In this document: one piece after another, positions 45,440 through 55,927 of the stretch
Layout of the letters: every line of letters starts with the position of its first letter
Position numbering within the stretch: the first letter of the stretch is position 1
Assembly: GCA_014529385.2 (NCBI GenBank)
Contig: CM043948.1
Coordinates: 76,363,291-76,427,290 of the forward strand
Origin: Adiantum capillus-veneris
Taxonomy: Eukaryota; Streptophyta; Polypodiopsida; Polypodiales; Pteridaceae
Direction of reading: 5' to 3'
Length of the DNA stretch: 64,000 bases
Translations under genes and position numbers: made by a program
Notes under the pieces: generated by a model
Database searches by the model: none
What the model was told of the DNA's origin: nothing
Seen by the model: only the letters and a program-made list of their open reading frames with translations

Positions 45440-47192
45440 CCTTTCCGAAATCCCATTTTGTTGAGGTGTCCTTGGGGTTGTCCTTTGCCTCCGAATTCCA
45501 TTGCTAGCACAAAAGCTTTCAAAAGCTTGGCTGCAATATTCGCCTCCATTGTCGGATCTGAGGCATTTAACCTTGGTACCTGTTTAATTCTCCACAAAGG
45601 CTTTCCACCTTTGAAATATGGAAAATACATCGGATTTATTCTTCATGACATAAACCCATGTTTTTCTAGTCGCATCGTCTATGAATGTTACATAGTACAA
45701 TGAGCCACCAAGTGATGGTGTACTTGAAGGACCCCAAACATCAGAATGAACCAATTCAAGTTTTTTATTTTTTCTTTCATTTCCTGATTTTTGAAATTTT
45801 ACCCTCTTTTGTTTACCATAAACACAATCTTCACAGAACTCTAAGTCCACTTCTTTCAAACCTGGTAGAAGCTTCTTTGTTTGAAGGATTTGCATTCCTT
45901 TGGCACTCATATGCCCAAGTCGGTAGTGCCACACCGCACCTTACAACTTCTGTAGTTGCTGCACAAGCTGAAGGTTGCGTGCTAACAGTACACAAGTAAA
46001 GTGTACCGACTTTTTCACCCTTGGCAACCACCAAAGATCCCTTTGAGATCTTCCACCGTTTGTTTCCGAATGCAATGTTGTGACCTTCATCGTCCAATTG
46101 TCCTGTAGAGATCAAATTTTTGCGAAGAGAAGGAACATGCCTAACATCTTTAAGCTTCCATTCATTTCCGTTAGCAGTTTTGACAGAAACTGTACCTTTG
46201 CCGACAATCTCACAAGCTTCATCATCTCCCAAGTATACATACCCAAAATTACCTTTGGTGTAGTCTTGGAAATGTTGCTTGTGTGGTGTCGCATGGAATG
46301 AAGCCCCGGAATCTACTATCCAGGAATTAGACACATTGTCTAATGAGAGAATTAGAGCATCTTGCTCTACTTTACCTGCCACATTGGCCTCCGATGTTGG
46401 CTTGTTGTCTTGAGACTCTGTCTCCTTCTTCTTCTTGGACCAGCAATCCTTCTTGACGTGGCCCTTCTTGCCGCAGTTCCAACATTCAAGAACTGACTTT
46501 GTGCGTGACTTGCTCCGCCTTGAGCGATCACGACCCTTCTGGTTTTTGAACCTCTCCTTAAGCCTTCCTCTTGTTTCCACTGATAGTGCAGGACTTGATG
46601 ATTCTCCTGTGCTTCTCCTTTGCATTTCCTCGCTTAGGAGAACACCCACAACATCATCAAACTTAAGAGTATTTGTGCCAGAGATAGAATTACTTACAGC
46701 CATCACAAGGCTGTCCCAACTATCCGGTAGAGATGATAGTATAAGGAGAGCTCGCACTTCGTCATCGAAATTGATTTTCACTGATCGAAGTTGACTTATG
46801 TTTGTGTTAAAGTCATTTAGGTGTTCTGCAACTGAACCATTCTCTGCCATCTTTAGATTGAACAAGCGCTTCATAAGAAATACCTTATTGGATGCCGATG
46901 GTTTCTCGTAGAAGTCGTCAAGTGACTTCATCAAGTCCTCCGTGGTCTTCATCTCCGCAACATTGAAGGCCACCGTTGACGCCAAGATTAACCGGATTGT
47001 TCCCAGTGCCTTTCGATCAAGGACAATCCATGCTTCATCTGCCATTGTTGCGGGCTTCTTCGCAAGACCGCCTAGTGGCAAATAGAGGTCCTTCTGGTAG
47101 AGATAGTCTTCAATCTGCATCTTCCAATGTTGGTAGTTTTTGCCGTTGAACTTCTCAATCTTGAGCTTCCCTTCCTCCGCCATAACTCCCAC
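45440..47192 (-). pseudogene. Copia C2 Gag, protease and integrase N-terminal half
   Basis: ATG at 47192 (MGVMAEEGKLKIEKFNGKNY). The UBN2-type gag region contains FLMKRLFNLKMAENGSVAEH and LILSSLPDSWDSLVMAVSNS. The CCHC knuckle CWNCGKKGHVKKDC is at about 46450-46490. Protease is SWIVDSGASFHATPHKQHF with D-S-G-A. Then the pre-integrase zinc region (WHYRLGHMSAKGMQ, FCEDCVYGKQ) and the start of the integrase core (LVHSDVWGPSS, FIDDATRKTWVYVM). A frameshift near 45930 and a stop near 45583 break an otherwise complete polyprotein, so the copy is only two or three lesions from intact. Confidence 0.9.
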
Positions 47193-47256
47193 TCAATTCA
47201 AGGAAATCTTTCCTTGAGATAATTTAGCTACAAGCAAACCTTGCTCTGATACCAGT

Positions 47257-47340
47257 TGTTAGGAAATAAGACGTAGCTAAATAGATAATTGAGTAGATTA
47301 CTTAATGGATAGAGACAGATTTATATACACGAGATTATAG

Positions 47341-47378
<38 letters not shown>

Positions 47379-48052
47379 GTACACACGATATGCGTGGTTC
47401 ACCCAATGTGGGCTACGTCCACGGGAAAGCAGCCACTCAATGGCTTTAGTACTTCAAAACAAGAAGTAGTTTACAAAGGGATTATACCCTTAATGGAGCT
47501 CCCGCCTTGCTTCACTCTTACCACCTCACACTCACCTTGTTGCATCAACTTCACACTATGAAATGTGTGTAGAAATGGCCTCCTTTTATAGGCCAAAAGG
47601 GCTGCCCTCTCTAATGAGAGACAGCCATGTGTAGCCGCCCTTGTGCGAATAAGTCCAAATCGTACCCTCCAATCCGCCCATGTGTGGCCGCCCTTGAGAA
47701 GACAAGTCCGCTTTTGAATTCGGCCATCAGCCACCGGCCATTGACTTCCGACCACAGGCCACCGGCCATTGACTTCCGACCATCGGCCATCAGCCATTGA
47801 CTACCGGCCACCGGCCAACAGACCGGTTGTTTTTCGACCACTTTCCGGCCGCCGTCCGGCCATAATATTCCGAGAAAAAGGAATATTCTAGCGAAAATTT
47901 AAAGTTGCCCTTGATTCTTGTCCGTGAAAATTTTGGTTTCCGGTGAGTGATTTTCCTTCACGCACAATGGATTCTCCTCATAATGGGGGCCTTACAAATG
48001 TGCGCTTTTACCACAGAAAATTACAAGGGTAAATCAGGCTCCATACTTAACA
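47257..48052 (-). repeat. 5' LTR of copia C2 (796 bp)
   Basis: Aligns with 42468-43240. Its (AG)n run near 47345-47372 is longer than in the other LTR. Directly followed by ACGAT at 48053-48057. Confidence 0.93.
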
Positions 48053-48057
48053 ACGAT

Positions 48058-49637
48058 ATCGTAAAGGGCGGTACAATGTAGTGGCTGATGCTCTCATCCG
48101 AATGCCAGAGATCAACTCTCTCCTTTTCACGGAATTGCAGAGCGAGTTGATACTGCATACTTCAAGGTGTGGAGCTATGTTAGAAAGAGGGATCCTTCTC
48201 ACTCCAATGTTGGTAGTGGTTTTGTTTCCTCCACACCCAGTTCTCCTCTTTCGAGTGATGAACTGCAGAGATGGAAGAAATTTTCCATAGATGATGGGTA
48301 CCTACTCCACAAGGGAAGAGTGTGTGTACCGATGAACGCAGACATTCGGCGCCAAATTCTTTATGAATGTCACGATAGTCCAAGTGCAGGGCACCCGGGA
48401 ATTTAGAAAACTTATGCACTCGTAAGACGACAGTTTTACTGGCCAGGTTTGCATGGGTATGTTCAAGACTATGTCTTGCATTGCCAAAAATGTCAAGTTA
48501 ATAAAGCAGAGCAGGAGGACTCTTACATCCTTTAGAGATTCCCAATGGTAAATGGGAAAGTATCTCCATGGATTTTATTGTGGGTTTACCAACCACTATT
48601 CGAGGACATGACTCGGTATGGGTGGTCGTAGACCAATTGACTAAACTTTGTCGGTTTATTCCAACCAAGTCAACCATTAAGACTCCAGAATTAGCTAAGT
48701 TATTTGTGGACAATCTTTACCGGTTGTATGGATTGCCAAGTAACATTGTGAATGATCGTGATCCCAAGTTTAACAGTCATTTTTGGAGGGCTGTTTTTAA
48801 ACGATTGGGTACACAACTTAATTTATGTACGGTGATCACCCTGAAACAGATGGTCAGACGGAACGAGTCAACCAAGTGCTAGAGGATATGCTACGAGCAT
48901 ACGTTAGCAAGAAGCAATCAGATTGGGAAAATTATCTTCCTATTCTTGAGTTTGCATATAATAGTGCTAAGCATGTTACAACTGGTTTTAGTCCATTCAT
49001 GCTTATGTATGGTTTTCAACCTAGATCACCAGTGACGGCGGGGTTGGCAACTGAGAAGCTCCAACAGGTCAAGGAGTTTCTCCAAGATCATATGGAAATG
49101 CTGAGACTTGCTCGTCAAAATGTTCGACAAGCACAAGATCGGTATAAGAAGTATGCTAATGAGAAACATCGGCAAGTTACCTTCACGGAAGGTGAAGAGG
49201 TATTTTTGCGTGTGCCAGAGCATTCAGAAACTCTGAAGACTGGACTGACACCCAAATTATCTCCCCGTTATTGCGGGCCATTCAAGATACTCAAGCGAGT
49301 TGGTGATAGGGCCTACAAACTTGAGTTACCTGGGCACTCGCGTGTCCATACGGTATTTCATGTAAGTCGTTTACGTAAACGCTTGCATGGGGACGACAAT
49401 GTTATCGGCCAGCAGATATTGGTTGATTTCACTGAACCTCCCACTCAACCGCATGAACCTGAACGCATTTTAGATTTTCATGAACTCCGTACTCGTCATC
49501 GTGTACGTAGTCAAGCTTTAGTCAAGTGGAAAGATCGCCCTGAAGAGGGTGCCACTTGGGTAAACATAAGTGTTCTTAAGAAGAAATTCCCCACTTTTGT
49601 TTTCGAGGACGAAAACGCTTCTCCAAGGGGGGAGTAA
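48058..49637 (+). pseudogene. Chromovirus G2 RNase H remnant and integrase with chromodomain
   Basis: Starts in the last part of RNase H (YRKGRYNVVADALIRMPE). The integrase zinc region has CHDSPSAGHPGI, TAG at 48404 and HCQKCQV. The core has ISMDFIVGLP (Asp), IVNDRDPKFNS (Asp) and HPETDGQTERVNQVLEDML (Glu). Frameshifts occur at about 48520 and 48820. From 48825 it is open to 49637: the GPY/F-type region (SPRYCGPFKILKRVGDRAYK) and a C-terminal chromodomain (RILDFHELRTRHRVRSQALV, KWKDRPEEGATWV). Chromodomains steer such elements to particular chromatin. Stop TAA at 49635 overlaps the polypurine region. Confidence 0.9.
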
Positions 49638-49778
49638 TGTCGGGCCAAGGGCCAAACCAAGGGGTCACGGACTCGGCCAAGGGCCGGCTGCCAGTGGGAA
49701 GGGGTCCAAAAGGGGCTAGGAGCCTATTAAAGGGAGGCTAGGCGGATGGACCAGGATGGCAGTCCCTTGGTCTTTACA
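49638..49778 (+). repeat. 3' LTR of G2 (141 bp)
   Basis: TGTCGGG to CTTTACA; about four differences from 38687-38827. Followed by the ACATC duplication. Confidence 0.93.
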
Positions 49779-51189
49779 ACATCGCCATCTATGTCAGGTT
49801 TTGCATGGGTGACACTGTTTCTGGCTACACACCACTACCTACTCCTCCGGGAGTCATCCTAGTTGACACTCCTCGCTTCGGGACCCAGACTCCAGTGGAG
49901 ACACCTGACATCCGTATCCCCATCGACACGCCATTAGAGACCCCTGCCAGGACACCCAGGTTCACGCGTCATAGGCAAGAGGGCTTGCCTTACTCCGTCA
50001 ACTTTAGCCGCGGCATCATCTTGGATGATGAAGGCAAGAAAGTGATCTCATGCATGTGCGGTCTTTTCTCTCAGGTACTAAACGCCTGGAGTGAAGTACC
50101 AAGTGAATTAAAAGACAGAGTCATTAGCATGCTGTATGACGAGTTTCCCGTGTCAACACGGGATGACCGCTTCAATGAAGACCTGATGAAGGTTTGAATG
50201 CACGAATACTGCAAGCACAAGTGTTCTGAAGTGTAAGAAGCAATAAAGCATGGGTTGAACAGACCAGATTGACTCGCCAAAGAAGATTGGAAGAATGCAA
50301 AGCAAGCAGCACGCAAGAATCCTAACAAGTGGAAGCAACAAAAGGAGGCAGCCAAAGCGCGAGTAGAGGTAGGGAGCTCGCACCACTTGGGGAGCGGTGG
50401 GTGGGCATCATTTGAGGCCGATTTTGTAAGTGTTTTTGCATTTCTCTTTAGGTTTGGTAGTTCTGTCTATTTGTACTTTTAAATTCTAACATAATGGATT
50501 CTTTGTATGTTTTGAACAGTGGTTGATGACAGGACATGACCCCACATCGTACGAGCACGAGTACGCAGGCAGGAAGGGCTTAAACGCCTTGATGGACATT
50601 CTGAGTTCTTGTGGCAGCATGGTTAGTATTAGGGTTTACTCTTTTCTATTTGTTGTATTGTTTTGTAAATTATATGTTTATACTTACAAAGATCTCTTAC
50701 TGTTCTTTTTAACAGAATTCGACAGATACGCTGCTTGGATGCGATGAGACATCTGATTAGACGACGTCAGTCTAGCCATAGTTACATAGAATTAGTTTCC
50801 TTTTTTCATAGCATATGTATCATGAGATGATGTGTATACGTCCTTTTGTAACTATTGGAAAACCATGTATATTTTCTCAATAATGACAATGGTGTTGTAA
50901 CTATTACATTTGCAAAGCTTAACAATCAAGTGATTTCATCTATGATGTGTACAATTGTCATTGATTTACTTTCATCAATTTACTTTTGTCAGTTTTGTAT
51001 CTTTATTCTACAAACAATACTATGAGTGATGGAGTTAATGGTTATATTGTCTTGTGGGTGACTACTTTGGTCTATACCTAATCTTGCACTTTCTTTGAAA
51101 GGTGAATCTGGGCTTATCTTGGATTCATTTAAGTTTACTCTATTATTGAAACATGCAATATGGTTGATGGGTGGCACACCCAAAATTTT

Positions 51190-51385
51190 TACTATCGGGC
51201 GTCGCTATATAAGGCTCTGCAATGTCACTGTAAGTGTCGCTACAGGTAGCCTATAAGCGTCACTATTAGCGTTGTTATATACGTTGCTATATAGCAATTG
51301 CGACAGCGATGCATATAGAAATGGTTATAGCGACACTCATATAACAACGTTCTCGTATCGACGCTATTAGCAACGGTTTTAGCGA
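51190..51385. repeat. CACTA subterminal repeat array
   Basis: Short units of the type GCGTCGCTATA / TAGCGAC and their inverse (CGTTGCTATA, TAGCAACG, TAGCGACGTC) occur about ten times in both orientations. Such arrays next to the terminus are the binding sites for the transposition protein in En/Spm-type elements. Confidence 0.72.
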
Positions 51386-51446
51386 CGTCGAGGAGTATAA
51401 AAACCCAATGTATTTTTGTCACTAAAAATATCACAAGTGCACACAA

Positions 51447-51458
51447 CCTATTGTAGTG
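51447..51458 (+). repeat. CACTA right terminal inverted repeat
   Basis: CCTATTGTAGTG, the inverse of CACTACAATAGG. The next three bases, GAA, would be the target duplication. No left partner found in the window. Confidence 0.68.
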
Positions 51459-51464
51459 GAAGTC

Positions 51465-52690
51465 ATGGCAGTGAGAAGCTATGGGCCGATTCTCACATGC
51501 GAGGAGGGACCTAATGAGTGGATGTCGGATTTCAAGCTGTATATGCTATTGTTGCGTATGCCGTACAAGGATAGCAAAATGCAGATATTTCCTTTGGTGA
51601 TGCGTGGAAAAGCTAAAGTATGGTATGAAGCGTTGGAAGGTGAGCAAAGACAAGCATGATCGGCTCTACGGGCGAGGTTTCTTCACGACTTCCACAAGGA
51701 GGCATCCCCAGTCGAGATGGATGCGAAGCTGAAGGCACTTAAACAAGATGTAAATGAAGAGTTCAATCTGTTTTTGGGTCATTTTGAAGAGTGTTCGATA
51801 GGATTAGCGATAGCCAGGAAATTGGCTAATGGAGATTACTTCAATCTAGATTAGTTCATGGCGTGTCTGCACCCCAAGGTGAGAGAGAAAGTCGATTTCG
51901 AGAGCCCAGAAAATTACAATGGTGTGGTAGCAATTGCACGGTCGAAGAGCAGAAAGATAAAGAAGAAGATAGAGCAGGGTGTGTCAGGCTACGAGAGAAT
52001 GACCCCCTTCAACCGTAGAGTCCGAGGGAGGCTGTGCACAAAGAAAATCATGGAAACCAAGGTGTAGCTGTTGTGCCGCAAAATTGGGTACGCACGGTGT
52101 AGGATTTGTCCAAGAAAATGCAAGAGTTGCGGCTAAGTGTGATGGATAGAGGATATCCAAGAGGAGCAAGGGGTAAGGCAAGGCCGCTGCCAGGTAGGCG
52201 CTACAGCTGTGGAGAAAAGGGAAATTATGCACCTCATTTTCCTTAGCCACAAAGAGAGAGAGGAGGCATTTACCCACTGTTTGGTAGAGGTCGAGGCCAA
52301 GGGCACTTCAATGGTCCAAGAGAGAAAGTAGTGGAAAATCCTGTGCAGCCAGCTTTGCCAAACAGAGGTGGAGTCCCAAGAGTGAATATCATTGGGGTGG
52401 ATATCAATATTTTGTCCAATAAGAGGGCAAGAGTTGAGAGGGAGAGAGAGATAGAGCGAGAAACCCGAGATCCTAAAGGTAAGGAGAAAGTGTACGAAGG
52501 TAGAGAGCAGCCCGAGACTAGCAAAAGAAGGAGATGTTGTAAAATCAAGCAAGTGGATTTCCAATTAGGGTGTGGCTATCTGGAGTACAATCTAGCAAGT
52601 GATGTTCAAAATCAAAAAAGCAAACATTACTTTTGGTCAACTGTTAGCTTTAAATCTAAAGTTGAGGAGGCAGTGGCCCACAAGCGTTAG
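51465..52690 (+). pseudogene. Tat G3 Gag
   Basis: ATG at 51465 (MAVRSYGPILTCEEGPNEWM) parallels the G1n start. MRGKAKVWYEALEGE, ALKQDVNEEFNLFL and FMACLHPKVREKVDFE are shared. TGA at 51657 and TAG at 51853 interrupt. The zinc knuckle at about 52197-52240 reads RYSCGEKGNYAPHFP: three of the four zinc ligands are lost. A Lys/Arg-rich tail (TSKRRRCCKIKQVDF) ends it. Confidence 0.82.
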
Positions 52691-52727
52691 CACCAGGCTG
52701 CCAAGAGCTAAGGGGAATGTGTAAGCG

Positions 52728-53890
52728 GTGCAAAACATGGCTTTGAGGATAGTTTGCCCGACATTTTTTCTTCCGTTGGTGGATGCCATTATAGAAAAGA
52801 GGATGCAGGTACATGCCTACATAGACGGTGGAGCGCAGGTTTGTCTCATGACGGAAGCAGCCACCATGAAAGAGATCGGAGTCAAGGTATTAGCCAAGTC
52901 AAATGTGTGCATGAGGATGGACAACCATACTAAAGCCGGGTGTCTGGGTGTGGCTTAGGATGTGAAGGTCAAGGTGATGGGCATAGAGTGCCTGATAGAC
53001 TTTTTTGTGATGAAGGCAGGAGATAATGCTTATCTGATCATTTTGGGTAGGCCATGGATTTTGGTGATAGGTGCTAAGCAGGATTAGGAGACCAAAGTGT
53101 TCACCTTGCCTCACAAAGAGAAGGGAAGATAGATTGTGCTAGATTTGAAGACCAAGGAGAGCAATTTTTGTCCTATAGCAGTTAAAGATGAAGGCAACAC
53201 ATCGAGCTATGAGTACAAGACAGAGACGGGCTATGATGAAGGCTACACTAGCATAGAGGAACAGGAGAGAGAGGAAGACATGTTGAAGATAGATGTAGAT
53301 CTATTCGGAGTCACCATAGATGAATCCCCTCCTAAAGAATTTTTTCATAAGTTAAAGTATCTTTCACACTTCTTTTGGATGTTATCACAATATGTGAATC
53401 CTCTTCAAAAGAGAGCTCAGTAGGTGCATAGTTATGAGTGGGATGAGGAAGCTCAAGAGGCTTTTGATAGGGTCAAGGAAATTTTGTGTCAGTTGCCAGT
53501 GGTGTGTCCTCCCAATCGAGAGGACAACTTCTATGTGTCTATGACAGTGGCCACAACTGCTATTGGAGTGGTTCTACTGCAAAAGGTAGGAAGAAGCTAC
53601 AAGCTGATATACTTTAAGAGCAGGGTGATTAGCCCAGGAGAGGCTACCTACAATGAAGCAGAGCAGTGGGTGATGGCTTTAGTCTTGTCTTGCAGGAAGT
53701 TCAAGGTGCATTTAATTGTGTGCAAGTTTTTTGTGTTGACAGCTAACAATCTACTGCTAGAGGTAGTGCTACATCTGAAGCCACGGAGGAGGATTATGAA
53801 GTGGGTGTTTGAGCTGCAAGAGTTTGAGTTCGAGTTCAAGGTAGACCACACAAGTCGGTCTCACTTGGTGGGCATTCTTGTCTCAGCAAA
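52728..53890 (+). pseudogene. Tat G3 protease fused by deletion to RNase H (RT lost)
   Basis: Protease: HAYIDGGAQVCLMTEAATMK with the family D-G-G, and LIILGRPWILVIGA after a stop at about 52958. At about 53335 the protein passes from DESPPKE to FFHKLKYLSHFFWMLSQYV, the RT thumb, so the whole RT palm and fingers are deleted. RNase H then follows complete: AQEAFDRVKEILCQLPVV, TTAIGVVLLQK, ISPGEATYNEAEQWVMALVL and FELQEFEFEFKVDHTSRSHL. This copy thus keeps the RNase H that the G1n copy lacks. A TAG at 53421 separates the pieces. Confidence 0.85.
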
Positions 53891-53893
53891 GAA

Positions 53894-54187
53894 GTGGATT
53901 TTCCAGCCTATCCAAGAGTGGTGCGAGATGAAGCTAAAGAGGAGCCTGATTTGGAGAATGCTTTTATGATGTTGTTCGACGAAGCGTATCGAAGGGTAGT
54001 GCAGAAGGCAGAAGGAGGCGTAGTGATACACGACCCACACAGAAAAGCTATATTTCTGAAGGCATATGATCTAGAGGATGTCCACACCAATAATAAAGCA
54101 GAGTTTCTCACTCTGCATTTGGGTTTGAAGCAATGTATAGAGTTCGGCATTTTGATATTGGTGGTGAAGGGAGAGATGCATTACTAG
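53894..54187 (+). pseudogene. Tat G3 second RNase H (aRNH)
   Basis: MMLFDEAYRRVVQKAEGGVV, YDLEDVHTNNKAEFLTLHLG and LILVVKGE correspond to the G1n domain at 10740. The first Asp and the Glu of A-E-F remain, but the last Asp region is cut by a TAG at 54185, so it is inactive. Confidence 0.75.
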
Positions 54188-54428
54188 TAATCAAGCAACT
54201 GGTAGGCCAGTGGTGGCAGGTAAAGCGGAATTCTTTAAGTCATTGATTCTTTCCCATCAAGAAGATGCTAAAACCTTTTGAAGAGGTTCATTTCAAGCTC
54301 GTAAGAAGAGAACAGAACCAAGAGGTAGATCAGTTAGCAAGTAGCAAAGTGCAAATGCATGTTGCAGGTCTTTATGTAGCCCAACCACTTATGCAGGTAG
54401 GGAGACTCTAAAGGAGATTAAAGGGTTT

Positions 54429-55728
54429 TTGAGTACAGGGCAATGCTCCAAGGGTTTGTCCAGGTTGCAGAAGAGAAGAGTGGTGCAGAAGGCCCGTAAA
54501 TTTACAATCTTAGGTGAAGATCTCATGAACTATGGGCGTGATGGAATGCTAAGAAGGGTTGTTGTACAAAGGCAGAAGGCCCGTAAATTTACAATCTTAG
54601 GTGAAGATCTCATGAACTATGGGCGTGATGGAATGCTAAGAAGGGTTGTTGTACAAAGAAGAGATAGGTATGGTCTTGGAGCAATGCCACGAAGAGAGTG
54701 GACATCAAGACCAGGTTCTATTTTGGTGGCCTTCCATAGTGAAGGATGTGCATTACTGGTGAAAGACGTGCCACGATTACGAGACTATAGGTGAAAGACG
54801 GCTGGTAGTAGAGTCACAAGGTGCCATCGCCATCATCGCACAAAGTGCTTTCAAGAAATGGGGTCTGGATGCCATAGGTCCACTCCCAAAGTCTACAAGC
54901 ACTAAGAAGTACGTGGTGGTAGCCATTGACTACCTTACAAGGTGGGTCGAAAGGCTGTGAAGGAAGTAAATGCTAATGTGGTGGCTCAGTTTGTGTTCGA
55001 TAATGTCTGTTTCCGTTTTAGGGTTCCATGGGTGTTAGTTTCTGATAGGGGTTAGGGGTTTAGAAGCAAGCTTATGAGTGCATGAGTGGAAAAGCTAAAG
55101 ATTCAACATCGGTTTTCCTCACCCTATCACCACCAATGCAATGGTCTAGTCGAGAGTGCTAATGGGCAAATTGTCAAAATGTTAACAAAGTATGTGTATA
55201 AGCAGGAAACTGAGTGGGAAACAAATATAGAGAAGTGTCTGTGGGCATATAGAAAGTCCTATAAAGTAGCTACAAATTTCACTCCATTCGAGCTAGTCTA
55301 TAGTAAGGAGGTTGTATTATTAGTGCATGCACAGATAGGTGCTTTCAAGGGTATGTGGCGTGTCAATGCTACTCTACAAGAGGTTCTACAGGATTGGATA
55401 GCCAGTTTGGAGGCTTTGCAGATGGACAGAGAGGCAGCAACAAACTACTATATGAAGCAGAGAGAGAAGCGGGTTGCCAAGTTCAATTAGAACCTGCTAG
55501 ACAAGAGGATAGAAGAAGGAGACCTGGTCATGAAGTAAAAAAGTTACCTGGATTTCACATTCCAGAAGAAGTTCAAAAAGAAGTAGATAGGTTCATATAA
55601 AGTGCAAAATGCCTTTCCGAATGGGACTCATCAGCTTGTGAGAGCAAATGGCAAGCTTCTTAGTAACAGGGTGAGCAGTGTACAGCTCAAGTTGTATTTT
55701 GAGAGGGATCTAGTGCCTGAGGTGCATT
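54429..55728 (+). pseudogene. Tat G3 integrase with a 29-residue tandem duplication
   Basis: 54429-54794 is the integrase N-terminal arm. An 87-bp segment is repeated exactly at 54485-54571 and 54572-54658, giving two copies of ARKFTILGEDLMNYGRDGML in frame. The zinc region is degraded near 54760. The core shows KWGLDAIGPL (54855), SPYHHQCNGLVESANGQIVK (55125) and CLWAYRKSYKVATNFTPFEL. The C-terminal part (about 55490-55728) has lost its frame but aligns with 12200-12420. Several frameshifts. Confidence 0.82.
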
Positions 55729-55927
55729 GAATTGTAGCCAAGGGGGGTTGGCAACCCACCTAAAGCATGCAACATACGAAAAAAAGACGAAGCTTTTGTA
55801 CATAGCCTGTACATAGGGTTGTAGTTTTTATGAGTGCTTTCAATTCTCAGTTGGGTGTGCTCGTTTTGAAGTTCTATACATATGCTTTTGGTCGAACATA
55901 AATGTTCGACAAGGGGGCTGGCAATGA

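Larger units (their letters stand above)
42468..48052 (-). mobile_element. Ty1/copia retrotransposon C2, minus strand, nearly complete
   Basis: LTRs at 42468-43240 and 47257-48052 begin (on the minus strand) TGTTAAGTATGGAGCC and end CCTAACA, with perfect 5-bp duplications ACGAT. Inside the right LTR border the minus strand shows TGGTATCAGAGC (Met-tRNA primer site). At the left border it shows AAGTGGGAGAT, a typical copia polypurine tract. One polyprotein runs from 47192 to 43301 with few breaks. By eye the LTRs differ at about 2-3% of sites plus a (GA)n length change and small indels, so this is the youngest clear insertion in the window. Confidence 0.95.
38687..49778 (+). mobile_element. Ty3/gypsy chromovirus G2 with very short LTRs (141 bp), carrying nested copia C2
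   Basis: Two 141-bp LTRs (38687-38827 and 49638-49778) differ at about four positions and are flanked by ACATC. TGGTATCAGAGC, the initiator-Met-tRNA complement, follows the 5' LTR at 38829. A purine tract AAGGGGGGAGTAA precedes the 3' LTR. Gag, protease, RT and integrase with a C-terminal chromodomain are present. A copia element (42468-48052) is inserted at the RT/RNase H border, where most of RNase H was already missing. Without copia the element would be only about 5.5 kb. Confidence 0.93.
38373..50760 (+). pseudogene. CACTA second gene (Ptta/En/Spm plant transposase type), split by chromovirus G2
   Basis: The 5' part follows an acceptor-like ...TTTAATGCAG at about 38372 and reads MDDDEFLSSLSPRQRYWYED, then a Ser/Arg-rich region, up to the insertion at 38686. 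After the chromovirus it resumes at 49779: PRFGTQTPVETPDIRIPIDT, VNFSRGIILDDEGKKV and WSEVPSELKDRVISMLYDEF. TGA at 50195 probably replaces an Arg codon. Then KEDWKNAKQAARKNPNKWKQ and SSHHLGSGGW. Two GT-AG introns (50426-50519, 50622-50715) join short last exons, with the stop at 50758-50760. The layout is that of the Ptta/En/Spm transposase family, probably a DNA-binding accessory protein. Family call by pattern only. Confidence 0.62.
36744..51458 (+). mobile_element. CACTA (En/Spm) transposon, right end visible, left end not found
   Basis: TNP2-like transposase pieces (36744-37695), a second En/Spm-type gene (38373-50760) and subterminal short repeats (51190-51385) lead to a terminal ...CCTATTGTAGTG at 51458, the inverse of CACTACAATAGG. 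All parts are plus strand and in the order known for plant CACTA elements. A chromovirus with its own nested copia (38687-49778) is inserted in the second gene. The left terminus with the matching CACTACAATAGG was not found, so the start given is that of the first coding piece. Internal deletion of TNP2 makes it non-autonomous. Confidence 0.75.
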
